Position numbers and translations under genes: made by a program. A DNA stretch of 64,000 nucleotides from Dipteronia dyeriana (Eukaryota; Streptophyta; Magnoliopsida; Sapindales; Sapindaceae). Numbering within the stretch: position 1 is the first letter of the stretch; the number at the start of each line of letters is the position of its first letter. Below, piece by piece: positions 21,961 to 33,589 of the stretch. Below the pieces are notes generated by a model that made no database searches, was not told where the DNA came from, and saw only the letters and a list, made by a program, of their open reading frames with translations. The stretch covers positions 39,371,098 to 39,435,097 of the forward strand of contig CM065297.1 in NCBI GenBank assembly GCA_032871835.1. Reading direction: 5' to 3'.

Positions 21961-22410
21961 AACTGATGATAATGTCACATGAAAAAGGAATATTGGGTTG
22001 TTGTTGCAAGCTGAGTAGTATAAGTTCATTATGTATATTCCTTAACCACAAAACTAATGAATCTACTCAGAAGCGAAGAGATGAATATCAGTAGTAGAAG
22101 TCTTTAGATGAGATGGCTAAATGTACGCTACATTATAGCCATAATCTCCAACGTGTTGCAACAACAACATGAAGGAATGGAGACTGCTGCCTATATTATG
22201 ATGTCTCTAGATAGGGATTCATATGGTTGGTAAAGTTGCTACTGTTAAGACCCATTAGAAGGTCAAGAAACAACAGAGGAAAAAGTAACTTGGGCCTTCT
22301 TAGAAGGAGACCAAGAAAGTAACCAAGATCAAAGGGAAATGTTTCCTTTGTGGTGAAAAAGGTCAAAGGAATAGACTGAATAAGAATGAATTCAACTTGC
22401 GTTTAGGCAA
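21960..22410 (+). pseudogene. Copia-B gag, internally deleted
   Basis: Short blocks match the gag of the reverse copy at 36500-37240, ending with a degenerate zinc knuckle (CFLCGEKGQRNR, last positions lost). About 320 bp of gag present in the reverse copy are missing at about 22208, where TCTCTAG joins ATAGGGATTCATATGG. Stops are frequent. Confidence 0.65.
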
Positions 22411-23724
22411 CGGAACGTTTGGGCAACGGAACGTTTGGTGTCTACTAGTGTAGTGGGAGATATTAGAATCAACTTATATTCTAGTAGGCATTTAGATTTA
22501 ATAAACATTTATTATGTACCTGAATTCAAGAGGAATTTAATTTCAGTTTCTTGTTTAAATATATTTGGTTATTCGGCTACTTTTAATAAAGCTTTTATTA
22601 TTAGTAAGAATGACAAAATTATTTGCAAAGGTACATTGGAAAACGGTTTATTCTATTTGCATAGAAGTATCTCTCACTTGTTAGACACGTAATCAACGGA
22701 ACCTAATCATAAAAGAGTAAAATTATAAAAAGATGAAACCTACCTATGGCATTTGCGCTTAGGTCATATCAACCTTAATAGGATTAAAAGATTGGTATGT
22801 GACGGACCTCTAAGTGACTTAAATGTTGATGATCTACTAACTTGTGAATCTTGTTTGGAAGGTAAAACGACCAAAAGTTCGTTTACGAACAAAGGCGGAA
22901 GAGCCATCGAATGTTTAGATTGATACACACTGATGTGCGTGGACCTAAGAGCATTCAAGCTAGAGGTGGATATGAGTACTTCATCACTTTCACGGATGAC
23001 CGATCAAGATTTGGTTATGTGTATCTCATGAAACATAAGCCGGATGCTTTTGATATGTTCAAAGCATTTAAAAGCTAAAGTAGAAAATTAGCTTGAGAAA
23101 CGCATAAAAATCTTGAGGTCTGATTGTCGTGGAGAATATCTATCTGGTGAGTTTCAACAATATCTTATTGATAATGGAATAACTTCTCAGTTTTCTGCAC
23201 CAGGCACACCTCAAGAAAATGGGTTGGCAGAAAGGAGAAATAGAACTCTTTTGGATAAGGTACGGTCTATGTTGAGTTATTCAACACTCCCTAGTTCTTT
23301 TTGGAGATATGCTTTACAAACTGCCATGTATATTCTAAACGATGTACCATCTAAGTCGGTTCCTAAAACACCGCATGAGTTGTAGACCGGGCGAAAGCCT
23401 AGTTTACAACACTTAAGGATATTTGGATGTCCTACACATGTGTTAAAAGGAAAGACAGAAAAGATGGAGTCCCGTTTAGAAACGTGCATATTTGTAGGGT
23501 ATCCAAAAGGAACAAAAGGATATTATTTTTATAGTCCTTCAGATCTTAAAGTATTTGTTTCGACAAATGCCAAACTTCTAGAAGAGGACTATATGAATAA
23601 TTTTGTGCCTAAAAGTCCTAAATTAGCTTTTAGGAAATACAATTCCATAAGAGATTTCGCAACCAAACCCAATTGTAAGTTTCGTACAAACACAATATCA
23701 ACAATCTACCATACCTCATCGTAG
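22411..23724 (+). pseudogene. Copia-B protease end and integrase
   Basis: The frame 22435-22692 holds the segment before integrase (YYVPEFKRNLISVSCL). After a stop, 22745-22925 carries the HHCC zinc-binding domain (HLRLGHINLNRIK, then CESCLEGK). The catalytic core follows with [12 protein letters not shown] and the Glu in [15 protein letters not shown], giving the D-D-E set. Frame 23440-23724 is the C-terminal region (CIFVGYPKGTKGYYFYSPSD). At least four stops or shifts interrupt it, including stops near 23079 and 23383. Integration function is lost. Confidence 0.85.
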
Positions 23725-23799
23725 TGGGAGGGTTGTTAGACAACCCGAGCGATACATCGGTCTAGGAGAATCTGTAGAGAATCTTCCGGACGACGATGA

Positions 23800-24564
23800 T
23801 CTCTATACGTAAAAGAAAGCAATGGAATATGTTGTTTGTCGCCATTGGCAAAAGGCAATGCAATCCAAAATTGAATCTATGTTCAAAAACAAAGTCTGGT
23901 CTCTTGTAGACTTGCCTAAAGGGATAAAACACATCGGTGCAAGTGGGTATACAAGAGGAAAAGAGGAATGGATAGTAAGGTGGAAACCTTTAAAGCTAGA
24001 TTGGTAGCTAAAGGTTATACACAGAAGGAAAGTATCGATTATGAAGAAACCTTCTCTCCTATGGCCATGCTTAAATCCATTAGGATACTCTTATCCATTG
24101 CGGCATCTCTAGACCTAGAGATTCGGCAAATGGACGTCAAGACAACTTTCCTTAGTGGAAGTCTTGATGAAAGCATCCATATGATGCAACCAGAAGGATT
24201 CATTGAAAAAGGCCAAGAGGAAAGGGTATGCAAGTTGCAAAGATCCATATATAGATTGAAGCAAGCATCTAGATCTTGGAACATAAGGTTCGATCAAGCT
24301 ATAAAAGGTTTTGGATTTATTCAAAACCTTGATGAACCTTGTGTATACAAAAGGATTAACGGCGACAAGTTTGTTTTCCTAGTTCTTTACTTGGATAATA
24401 TACTACTCATCAGAAACGATGTAGGTGTATTGACATCAATAAAAGAATGGTTAGCAAAACAATTTGATAAGAAGGACTTAGGAGAAGCAAGTTATATTCT
24501 TGGAATCCAAGTCATAAGGGATAGAAAGAATAGAACGATTGCATTACCTAAGCTTTATACATAG
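23800..24564 (+). pseudogene. Copia-B reverse transcriptase
   Basis: HWQKAMQSKIESMFKNKVW begins the domain at about 23840. A frameshift near 23940-23970 moves to the frame 23968-24564 with VAKGYTQKESIDYEETFSP and QMDVKTTFLSGSLDE. The catalytic YVDD is replaced by YLDN at 24388-24399, which removes one of the two metal-binding aspartates. A one-base deletion near 24545 ends the frame early, before the LSQASYID-type stretch. Confidence 0.88.
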
Positions 24565-24572
24565 ATAAAATC

Positions 24573-25373
24573 TTGTCTAGGTTTTCCATGCAAGATTCCA
24601 AGAAAGGTATGTTCTCTTTCAGACATGAAATCAAACTTTCTAAGGAACAAGTTCCTAAGAATAAGCATGAAGAGCAATTCATGAGAAGGATTCCATATGC
24701 TTCGGTAGTAGGAAGTCTCATGTATGCAATGCTCAGTACTAGACCAGATATTTGTTTTGCTGTGGCCATAGTTAGCAGGTTACAATTGAAGCCTGGTCCT
24801 GATCACTGGACGACAGTCAAGCATATTTTCAAGTACCTTAGGAGAACAAGAGATTATATGCTTGTATACTCTGTAGGGGATTTAATTCTCGTTGGGTATA
24901 CTGATTCTGATTTTCATTCAGATTCTGACTCCAGGACATCAACATCAGGATCTGTGTTTACTATTAGAGGAGGGGCAGTCATATGAAGGAGTATCAAGCA
25001 ATCTTATATTACCGATTCCACCATGGAAGCCGAGTATGTAGCCACATGCGAGGCTGCTAAAGAGGCTGTCTGGCTCCGCCAATTCTTGATTGACTTGGAA
25101 GTGGTTCCTGATGCGAATAAGCAGATCACTATCCATTGTGACAATAGTGGAGCTGTGGCTAATTCGAGAGAACCAAGAAGTCATAAGAGAGGGAAACACA
25201 TTGAAAGAAAGTATCACCTTTTAAGGGAAATTGTGCATAGGGGTGACGTGACGATTACCAAGATTGTGTCAGTAGAAAATCTAACGGATCCCTTTACAAA
25301 GGCTCTTCCACAAAAGAGTTTTGATGTGCATCTAGAGAACATGGGGATGAGAGATATAACACATTTGCTATAG
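24573..25373 (+). pseudogene. Copia-B RNase H
   Basis: Frame 24573-24986 leads into YTDSDFHSDSDSRTSTSGSVF. A stop at about 24984 replaces the expected Trp after the GGAVI stretch. Frame 25023-25373 has MEAEYVATCEAAKEAVWLRQF, CDNSGAVANSREP, KHIERKYHLLRE and the usual ADPFTKALP-like end as TDPFTKALPQKSF. The stop at 25371 lies just before the polypurine tract, as expected for copia pol. Confidence 0.88.
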
Positions 25374-25374
25374 A

Positions 25375-25387
25375 GCAAGTGGGAGAT
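25375..25387 (+). other. Polypurine tract of Copia-B
   Basis: GCAAGTGGGAGAT-type sequence lies immediately before the 3' LTR start TGTTAGGATT at 25388. Confidence 0.8.
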
Positions 25388-27164
25388 TGTTAGGATTATG
25401 CTCGATAGCAAGAGTGTAATATTGTAATTAACAATCTTTCCATATTAATAAAATGATTTCAAGTTTAACAAATCTTATAGCATTTATAGTTTAATAATTA
25501 TAATTGTCAAAAGTAAATAATCATAAGGTCAAAAGACTATGAGAAAATATGAATTGTTCATACATCAAGATATGTATGAGGTAGACACAATTCTTTAGTT
25601 AGTCTTGAATAAAATTCACAACTTAAGATAAAAGGTCGGGCACCATTATCTTGTGAAAGTTGTAGATTCTTTTGCTGGCATTTGAGTGGGATCAAATGTG
25701 TTATGATGAGTCAAAAATCATCAATGTGTGGTGTCTTTGGGCAAACGAATCTAGTGCACTGGGTGCATTGAATAGGATCACAATGAAATACTTTATCTAG
25801 AACCGTCAATAGATAAAAGTTTTTCATTTGAAGACAATCGGAGAGTCTATCTCAATCCTAAGATCAATGATGGAATTATGGTTACAAGTGTTATCATTTA
25901 AGCTATCAATGAGTTCTATTATATAGCATAGTCTATCTTCGATAGTTTGGTGGTATTCATTTGTTAATCGATAGAGGACTTCATTTATTGATATGGACAT
26001 CGTGGCTACATTTATTGAATAAGAGTAGAATTCCATCATATGGATTTTTTAAGGTATTTGATATTAAATCTTAACGTTAAGTTTTCAATAATGTCTATTG
26101 AAACATGGCTTCTGGACAAGTCAAAATATCCAAGTTCAAAATATGGTCATATGAGTAAATATGGTAACTTGGAGAGCTATAGGCGGTGTATGATTTCTTG
26201 GCGATTACTGGTATTCTTCACGAGGATATACTTTCTCCAATAAGGTTGTCTAGGGTATGAATGAGTAACATCACTTATTCTATCTTTATTTAAGAGTTCA
26301 ATTTTAGTTTTTTAGTGGAATGAACTAAAATTAAATAGATCAGACTTAAGTGAATCATTTGTTGATTGAGATTGGGTTGTGTTTATTGAAGCTTAAATTT
26401 AGATAGCTATCAAGATCTCCAATCCACACGAACTTGCATGAATCACTTGATATATTCTACCGGACCAATTTAGGGGTCCATCTAGAATTGTATTAAGGCA
26501 TGTGAACTTATTTCTTTTTGTAAGAATTTGTCTAGTTCACATGTGGACTTTTTTATTAAGGTCCAATGGATTTAATAAAATAAGAAAAAAAAATATGGCC
26601 CTTATATATGGTATGGGCGGCAAGGCTATTAAGAATAACTTAAATATTTTATTATTATTATCATTTAATTAAGTGAAATTTAATTAATTTGTTGATTAAT
26701 TAATTAGTTAATTTAAAATCAAAATCTTTTTCTTCGTAGTAGATGGTCTCCTATAACTATACTATTGTTGGTAGTAAAGTTAATGTTAAAGACTATACTT
26801 GATATGTAGATAAATAAAAGGAATTATTTATCTAATCAAATTAGGAAGTCTTTAATATGGTTACAAATACATTATTGAGTTGGATTAGGAGTCTTGGTTG
26901 AGGATAGAATTCTTTTTTAAAAAGGATTATTAACCACCAAGTAAATCTACCTAAGGAAATGATTCTTAACTACAGAGTAAATCCTTCTTGGGAAAGGATT
27001 TGTGATCCTAATCTATATCATATAAAATTCGGCCAGCCCATATATATATACAAAAGGATAGAATTCCTTTAAGATAAGGATTCTTAACTACCAAATAAAT
27101 CCACCTAAGGAAAGGATTCTTGCCAACCAAGTAAATCCTTCTTAGGAAAGGATTTATGATCCTA

Positions 27165-27195
<31 letters not shown>

Positions 27196-27842
27196 GTGTG
27201 TGTGTGTGTGTGATTTTCGGCCAGCCCCTAAGAATTCTATGATGAAAATTTCGGCCATGCTAGGTAAATTTCAAGAGAGAATTTGGCATAGCAAGAGAGA
27301 ATTTGGAGGGAAAAAATTTAGTTTTTGATCTAGACAAAATTCGATCAACTCGTAGATAAAGGGTGTGGAATTCGGCCAAGGAGAAAAGAGAAAAAGAGAA
27401 CGTTTTTGTATTTGATAGTACACTAGTATCCTTTACATCAAAAGGGTTTTGTGTACAACATTGAATCAAGGTTCACTCGAGTTTAATCAAATTGATTGAT
27501 AATTTACAAGTGACCGGACGTTCTTGAATTTTTCTCTTGGAGGATATTTGTAACTAACAAAAAAAAAATTTGCTTTGTCTCCATTTTCAGGAATACAATT
27601 TAAAGAAATGGAGCCCACACTCCTAGGTGATTCAAGTTCGTGGTTGGATTGGAATATCTTGCGGAATCAATTCGGTGCTTGTTCAATCGTCACGTGAAAA
27701 AGGTACGATACTTTTATATACATTAATTAATCTAGGGTTAAGGATCTCGTTGCATAAAAGGGAATTTTATTTATTTATACGCAAACCCTAAATTAGTTTT
27801 TATCACGCTTCCGTTGCGTTTTAAACCTGTTTTTTCCCTACA
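25388..27842 (+). repeat. Copia-B 3' LTR, 2455 bp
   Basis: Complete LTR, TGTTAGGATT to CCCTACA. It serves as the reference for the LTR fragments at 10823-12904, 35450-35866, 43743-44889 and 50251-50365. A shorter TA/TG microsatellite lies at 27163-27211. Confidence 0.92.
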
Positions 27843-27847
27843 TTAAC

Positions 27848-28600
27848 AACTTAAGGTCAAAATGGAGCATGTCAATATGGGAGAGGCAAAGTGCCAGAAG
27901 AAAGAGTCATCTAGACCTGCCAACAGATCAGTGTATCATCTTCTCATTCCCAACCTCAGTAGTAGCAATACCTGGTAAGGCGAGCTTTACCTTCTCCAAG
28001 AATTGTAGCCTAGTGACGTGAGATAGGAGAGGTTACGATCATTATACCCCCTTAAATGCATACCGTAAAAAAATATACCTCGCCATTCGGGACAAGGGGC
28101 TATTCTAGATGCCAGCACTCTTGAAAGCTTCAGCAGATAGAAGGAACCGGTACAAGTACTGCGACTTCCATGAAGACATAGGGTGTTATTGCCTATAATA
28201 CCAGATTAAAACTCTAGTGAGGGGTGGATGTTTGGTAGAATTCTTACAGCAGGTCAGGGATAATATCCAAACTGGAATAGAGGTACAAGCAAAGATCCAT
28301 GATCATACTGAAAAGAGAAAGGGGGATCATAAGGATTTGATGCTACAAATCCAGGTTATACATACCATCATTGAGTTGCCCACCCTGGCTGGCACCTCCA
28401 ATAATTCCAGGAAAAACCATTCAAGGAAGATTTCCTTTATCGATGAAGGCAATGGTATCTTCAAGGTCGACCAAAGACCGGTTGGCCCATTCCAGTCAGC
28501 ATAAATTAATTTCACTGAGGCAAAAGTCTACAATACTATGCAGCCTCACAATGGTCCCATGGTGATCACGGTGCAGATTGCCAACTGCATGGTTCACCGC
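27848..28600 (+). pseudogene. Tat-like gag, C-terminal half
   Basis: Gag resumes after the Copia-B insertion (KMEHVNMGEAKCQKKESS). It continues with several stops to the Tat-typical KYCDFHEDIG stretch at about 28154 and the frame 28217-28504. The zinc-knuckle-like region is reduced. Confidence 0.75.
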
Positions 28601-29050
28601 ATGCTCGTCGATACAGGAAGAAGTTTAGACATTTTCTTTAAATACACCTTAGAGAAACTCAATTTGAAGCATCAATGCTACAATAGCTGTACAACCCCCA
28701 TTATATGGTTTCACTGGGATTCGATCATACTAGTGGGATCAAAGATCCTCGCAATGATTATCGGAATCGTACATCTCTAACAAAATATTATGACAGACTT
28801 CATTGTGGTTGACACCCCGTCGGCCTACAACAAGATACTAGGAAGACCTTTTCTATCATCTTTGAAGGGGGTCTTGTCCATATACCATAATGTCTTAAAG
28901 TTCTCGGTGGGGAAAAAGATGGATGACGTACGCGGGACAATCAAGCGGCCAAAAATGCTATGTAATGTTTGCCAATCCGACAGCTTTGGCGAAATAGTTC
29001 GTGCAAGTCGTGATGAATCAAGACATAGAAGCACCCTAGATGACCCTTGA
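28601..29050 (+). pseudogene. Tat-like aspartic protease
   Basis: The active-site VDTG is at 28607-28618 (LVDTGRSLDIFFKYTLEKL, where a Ser usually follows). The flap and C-terminal Gly motif are visible in the second frame 28790-29050 (TPSAYNKILGRPFLSSLKG). A stop near 28778 separates the two halves. Confidence 0.78.
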
Positions 29051-29149
29051 AGATGTAGAGCCCGCTGATCATCCAGAAAATGACCCACTGATACTGGATA
29101 AGAAAGTGAAGAGCAAAGCAGAGAATAGGTTAGCGGGCACCCTGTAGAT

Positions 29150-29900
29150 AAGCTAGAAGAGATACCCATCAGAAGTGACGACCTCTCAAATGTTGTTAAG
29201 GTAGAAGCTACCCTTGTTCCAAGACCGAAGGAAGGCTTGATTGAGCTCCTCCGAGAATTCACTGACATCTTCACTTGGAGCCACGACGAGATGCTAGGGA
29301 TCCCGATATCTTTGGCGGCACACCGACTAGAAGTAGATCTAGCCTTCAAGCCAATCAAGCAGAAGAGGAATCACTTTAATGTTGAAAGGAACGCTGCAGT
29401 CCAAGAAAAGGTGAATAAGCTGATCAAAGAGGGTTTCATCAGAGAAGCCCGGTATCCCGAAAGGATTGCCAACGTGGTCATGGTCACAAAGGTAAAAGGG
29501 AAGTGTCGCATGCATGTTGATTACACCGACCTTAACCAGACGCGTCCAAAAGACAACTTTCCTCTACCAAAAATTGAACAACTATTGATTCCACGGTTAG
29601 AAATAATCTCTTCAGCTTCATGGATGTGTTCTGGGGTACAACTAGATTATGATGCACCCTGCCAATAAAGACAAGACCATCTTCATCATAGGGGTAAGGT
29701 TTGTATTGCTACAAGATGATGCCTTTCGTTCTTAAGAACGCGAGCTCTACCTACCTGCGATTGGTCAACCGACTATTTAAGCCAGAGATAGGAAAGACAA
29801 CAGCGGTGTACATAGATGATATGATCACCAAATCTAAATCTAGGGAAGTAAAATAACTTTAAGATCATCTCCATTGGTTTTTCCAGATAATGAAGGAAAA
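29150..29900 (+). pseudogene. Tat-like reverse transcriptase
   Basis: The frame 29237-29668 has FTDIFTWSHDEMLGI, then KLIKEGFIREARYPE, VVMVTKVKGKCRMHVDYTDL and PKDNFPLPKIEQL. The palm continues in another frame with the catalytic YIDD at 29809-29820. Stops and shifts occur around 29668-29700 and near 29853. Confidence 0.85.
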
Positions 29901-29910
29901 TCAAATGCGG

Positions 29911-30510
29911 CTAAACCCCGCCCAAGTGCGCCTTCAGGGTGACTATAGGAAAGTTCTTAGGATTCATGATGAATGAAAGGGGAATTGAGGCAAACTTGGA
30001 AAATATCCAAGCTCTCCTGGACCTAGATTCTCCGACAACTCTCATACAAGTCCAAGTGTTGACAAGGCATATGGCCATGCTCAACAGGTTCATTTTGCGT
30101 TCAACGGATAAATGCCTTCCCTTGTTCAAAGCCATCAAGTGGGGGAAGAACATGAAATGGGACCAGGACAGCAAGCTAGCTTTCCAATACCTAAAAGAAT
30201 ACCTCGCCAGACCGCCACTGCTAGTTAAACCTATGCGGGGAAAGGAGTTACAGATATACCTGATCGTGTCAGAAACGATAGTGGGTGGGGCTTTGATCAA
30301 GGAGTGCGGGGATGGCATCCAACGGCCTATATATTATGCCAATCACGCAATATCTATGCCCGAGAAGAACTACCTCCTCCTTGAGAAGCTCGCCCTTGCA
30401 CGGGTTACCCCGACCAGGAAGCTTCGTCTCTATTTTCAAGCTTATATAATAGCTGTGGTGACGGATCAGCCCCTCCGCCAGTTCTTACAGAGGCCGGATG
30501 TATTTTGAAG
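29911..30510 (+). pseudogene. Tat-like RNase H (first, adjacent to RT)
   Basis: The frame 29939-30508 runs from the RT connection (TIGKFLGFMMNERGIEAN) through AMLNRFILRSTDKCLPLFKA to a gypsy-type RNase H (LQIYLIVSETIVGGALI, RPIYYANHAISMPEKNY). The first acidic residue expected in the YLAVSE-type motif is not retained. A stop at 30506 cuts the end. Confidence 0.8.
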
Positions 30511-30579
30511 GCTAGTCTTATGGGCTTTAGAGCTCACCCAGTTTGACTTAAAGTTCAAATCTTGAACAACAATCAAAGC

Positions 30580-30990
30580 TTAATCCCTGATGGACTTTGT
30601 AGTTGAATTCTCAGCCCTCTCAGATGAAGAGATCCCCGTAGCACTGGGTTCGGCTCTCGAGAAGCTTTTGGAGGATAGAAATTAGCCAAAAGGCTTTGAA
30701 GCCTGGACTCTTTACACTGATGGAGCATCTGGACAAGTAGGGGAAGGAATCGGTATAGTCCTAATTTACCTGAAAGGATGAAACGCTGCCACTATTTTAG
30801 ATTCGAATTCAAAGAAACTAATAATGAAGCAGAGTATGAAGCTCTCATAGCTGGAATGAAGGTCGCCATTGAGTTGGGTGCTGATTATTTACATGTCAAG
30901 AGTGACTCGTTACTTATCATCAACCGGGTTATAGAACTCTACCGAGCCAATGGTGACAACATGGTTGCCTACCTGATGTTGGTCTAGCAA
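30580..30990 (+). pseudogene. Second (archaeal-type) RNase H of the Tat-like element
   Basis: LYTDGASG at about 30711-30734 is followed after a stop by FKETNNEAEYEALIAGM and LHVKSDSLLIINRV in frame 30778-30987. Asp, Glu and Asp of the catalytic set are visible. A duplicated RNase H of this type is a diagnostic trait of the plant Tat clade. Confidence 0.82.
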
Positions 30991-31169
30991 ATAAGGGAAA
31001 GGTTCAAGGGGTTCCTGATTGAGCAGATACCTCAGCAAAACCAATTGGTGGACACTTTAGCAAAGATAGCCGTAAATGGGGATCAATCCCTACCTAAGAG
31101 AGTACCCCTCCATGTGATCTCCCAGTCAAGCATTGTAGTAGGAAAAGAAATCTGCCCCATTAAGCTGCT

Positions 31170-32412
31170 ACCTTGTTGGATGGAATCGATAGTTGTCTAC
31201 CTTCAAGAAGGAAATCTTCTAGAAGATCCCGACCAAGCCTAAAAATCAAGAGGTCTTTCATCTGGTATTGCCTAATAGATGGATACCTCTACAGAAGAGG
31301 CAAATCCATTCTTTTACTTCGATGTCTGCATCTGGACGTTGTCGGTAGGGCAATAAGAGAGGTCCATTGTGGGGACTGTGGGAATCAGTTTGGTGGGGAG
31401 GATTTAGCATATCAAGTACTTTGCATGTGGTATTATTGGCCAACCATTCACCAGGATGCGAAGATGTTTGTCCAATCCTGTGAACCATGCCAGAGGACCT
31501 TGGACCCGAGCCACCTACCACCAGAGCGGTTGTCGTCAATCAGTTCACCCTACCCATTTTCCATGTATAGGATCGACCTTATCTGTTAGCTTCCAACCGC
31601 TCCCGGACAGGTTAAGCCCACTATCGTTACAATTGATTATTTCACAATGTGGGTTTACACAAAACCTCTGTCCTAGATTTCAGAAGAGAATACAATCAAG
31701 TTCATCAATACCAACGTGGTTTGCAAGTTTGAAACTCCGCTCATCATAATAGCCAACCTAAGTAAATAGTTTGACGATGCCCTATTCAAAGACTTCTGTG
31801 AAGGCTTGCGAATCGACCTCGGGCAGCTTCAATAGCTCACCCTCTAACTAATGAGTTGGTAGAATCCACCAACAAAACCATCAAGAGGTTGTTAAAAAAG
31901 AAATTACAATAGAAGAAAGGCAAATGGGTCGAGGAGCTTCCCGAGGTTCTTTGGGAATATCGGACCACGAAGAGAACAACTATCAGTGAAACACCCTACT
32001 CTATGGCTTTCAGGGTAAAAGCGGTCCTTCCTATCTATCATATATTAACCTCGTTCAGTGTACATCACTTTGAACCAGTGAGCAATGAGATCAAGCTCCG
32101 AGCAAGTCTAGACCTCCTAGAAGAAAAATGAAACTGGGTAGCTGAGAGAGTAGCAGTTTACCAGAGCATGATTGCTAGGTATTTCATCAGAAAGGTCAGG
32201 GCCAGGAACTTTAAGGAAGGGGACTTGGTGCTCAGGAAAATGACCCTGAATACCAGGATAAGGTCGGATGGGGTCCTAGGACCCAATTGGGAGGGGTCAT
32301 ACTTGGTGAAGGTAGAGGTCCGCAATAGGGCGTACAAACTTGAAGACATGGATGGTCGACCCTTCGACAATATCTAGATTGCCGAGCATTTAAGGAAGTT
32401 ATATCCCTAGGC
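31170..32412 (+). pseudogene. Tat-like integrase
   Basis: The frame 31173-31589 has LIDGYLYRRGKSILLLRC and a zinc-binding region ending SCEPCQR. The second His of the HHCC set reads Gln (CGNQFGG). The core around 31590-31990 is split over frames with several stops. The C-terminal frame 32168-32377 has ARNFKEGDLVLRK and LGPNWEGSYLV. A stop at 32375 precedes the usual end, AEHLRKLYP. Inactive. Confidence 0.82.
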
Positions 32413-32554
32413 AGGGGACTTTTTAGCAGACTACCTCAATCTAGGTTTTAATAAGTTTCTCAAACAACAATGTACTCCATCTTGAACATCAATAAAGTCT
32501 ACTATTTTCACCATCTCTGATTATACGCTCCACGAATAAATTCACTAAGATCGC

Positions 32555-32905
32555 CATGAACTAAGGAAATCTAGATAGCTATCTTAATGCCTTGGTTGGG
32601 CACCACCCCCTACCAAGAAGAGTCTGAGTGTAAGAGTATAGTTGCCATCCAGATCTTGAGACCAGCATAGCTAGATAGCCTTCCTGATGCCTTCATCGGG
32701 CTACCACCCCCAAGAAGGGTATGTGTATAAGAGCACAGTTGCCATCCAGATCTCGAGACCAGGATAGCTAGACAGCCTTCCTGATGCCTTGGTCTGGCTA
32801 CCATTCCCAACAAGGGTTTGAGTATAAGAGTATAGTTGCCATCCAAATCTCAAGACCAGGATAGCTAGATAGTTTTCCTAATTCCTTGGTCGGGCTACCC
32901 CCCAT
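32555..32905 (+). repeat. Approximately 97-bp tandem repeats after Tat-like pol
   Basis: Three to four units share ATCTCGAGACCAG, TAGCTAGATAG, CTGATGCCTTGGTCGGGCTACC and GAGTATAAGAG. The same repeat family, with longer units, lies at the matching place in the second Tat-like copy (45545-46161). The block lies between integrase and the antisense ORF. Confidence 0.8.
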
Positions 32906-33589
32906 CATGGGGGAATCAAAACCTAGATATGCACAAGCCTACCAAACCAAGGTTTCTACAGATGGGTCCCTCCAATCCCTGATACGAGGTAAAAAGACAC
33001 CTAAAAAATTATAATATGGATTTTGCCTAAAGCATCAGAGCTAGACATCCGATAAAGAAAGATCATTCTAAGGTCCAACATATACCACAGTAAAATACCG
33101 TTAATCTACTTGTTCTCCGTATTTCTTTTTCAACTTTGTAAGGACACAGTTACGGGAGCCTGCTGTGAGAGCTTAATTGAAACACATCAAGCTTATTTCG
33201 TTGATAAGGTTGACAACGGTTAACGGGACTCTGACTTGATTAAATTTTAGCCATATTTAATTAAGTCAGTGTTACATTGAAGGCCACATCTAGGTTCAGG
33301 TCAAAAGTTACACAAGGAGCATTCAACTAAGGTAAAAACACGTGGTTAGGGATCAATCAAAGCAAACATGAAGGATGTCATAACAACTTCTCATTAATTG
33401 CAACAAGTAAGCCTATCCCCAATGAATGCTACAAATATCGAAAAAAAAAGGGAGCATATCCCCTCACAAGGCTGCATATAACAAACAAGGGTCCCAACCC
33501 CTAGTTTCAGGTAGCGTCTGCAAAAAACAAATAATAATAATAAAGAAAAGTAACAAAGCTAGTCATAAATAAAGCAGGGTGACCACCTC
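32906..33589 (+). other. Non-coding spacer of the Tat-like element
   Basis: About 0.7 kb separates the tandem repeats and the end of the antisense ORF. I see no ORF or motif. The part at 33380-33600 matches 49740-49910 in the second copy. Confidence 0.5.

Larger units (their letters stand above)
14116..27842 (+). mobile_element. Copia-B: near full-length Ty1/copia element nested in Tat-like gag
   Basis: The 5' LTR (14116-21124, itself interrupted) and the 3' LTR (25388-27842) both begin TGTTAGGATTATGC and end CCTACA. Each is about 2.46 kb once the inner insertion is subtracted. Between them lie a primer-binding site, a shortened gag, protease end, integrase, reverse transcriptase, RNase H and a polypurine tract, in copia order. 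LTRs differ at about 9-10 positions in the first 170 bp, so the insertion is not recent. Stops, frameshifts, a gag deletion and a mutated catalytic motif make it inactive. The family is TNT1-94-like copia; the lineage is not assigned. Confidence 0.9.

Noticed and set aside
28825..29358. 177-codon minus-strand ORF in Tat-like pol
   Set aside because: It is the shadow of protease and reverse transcriptase coding sequence on the plus strand.
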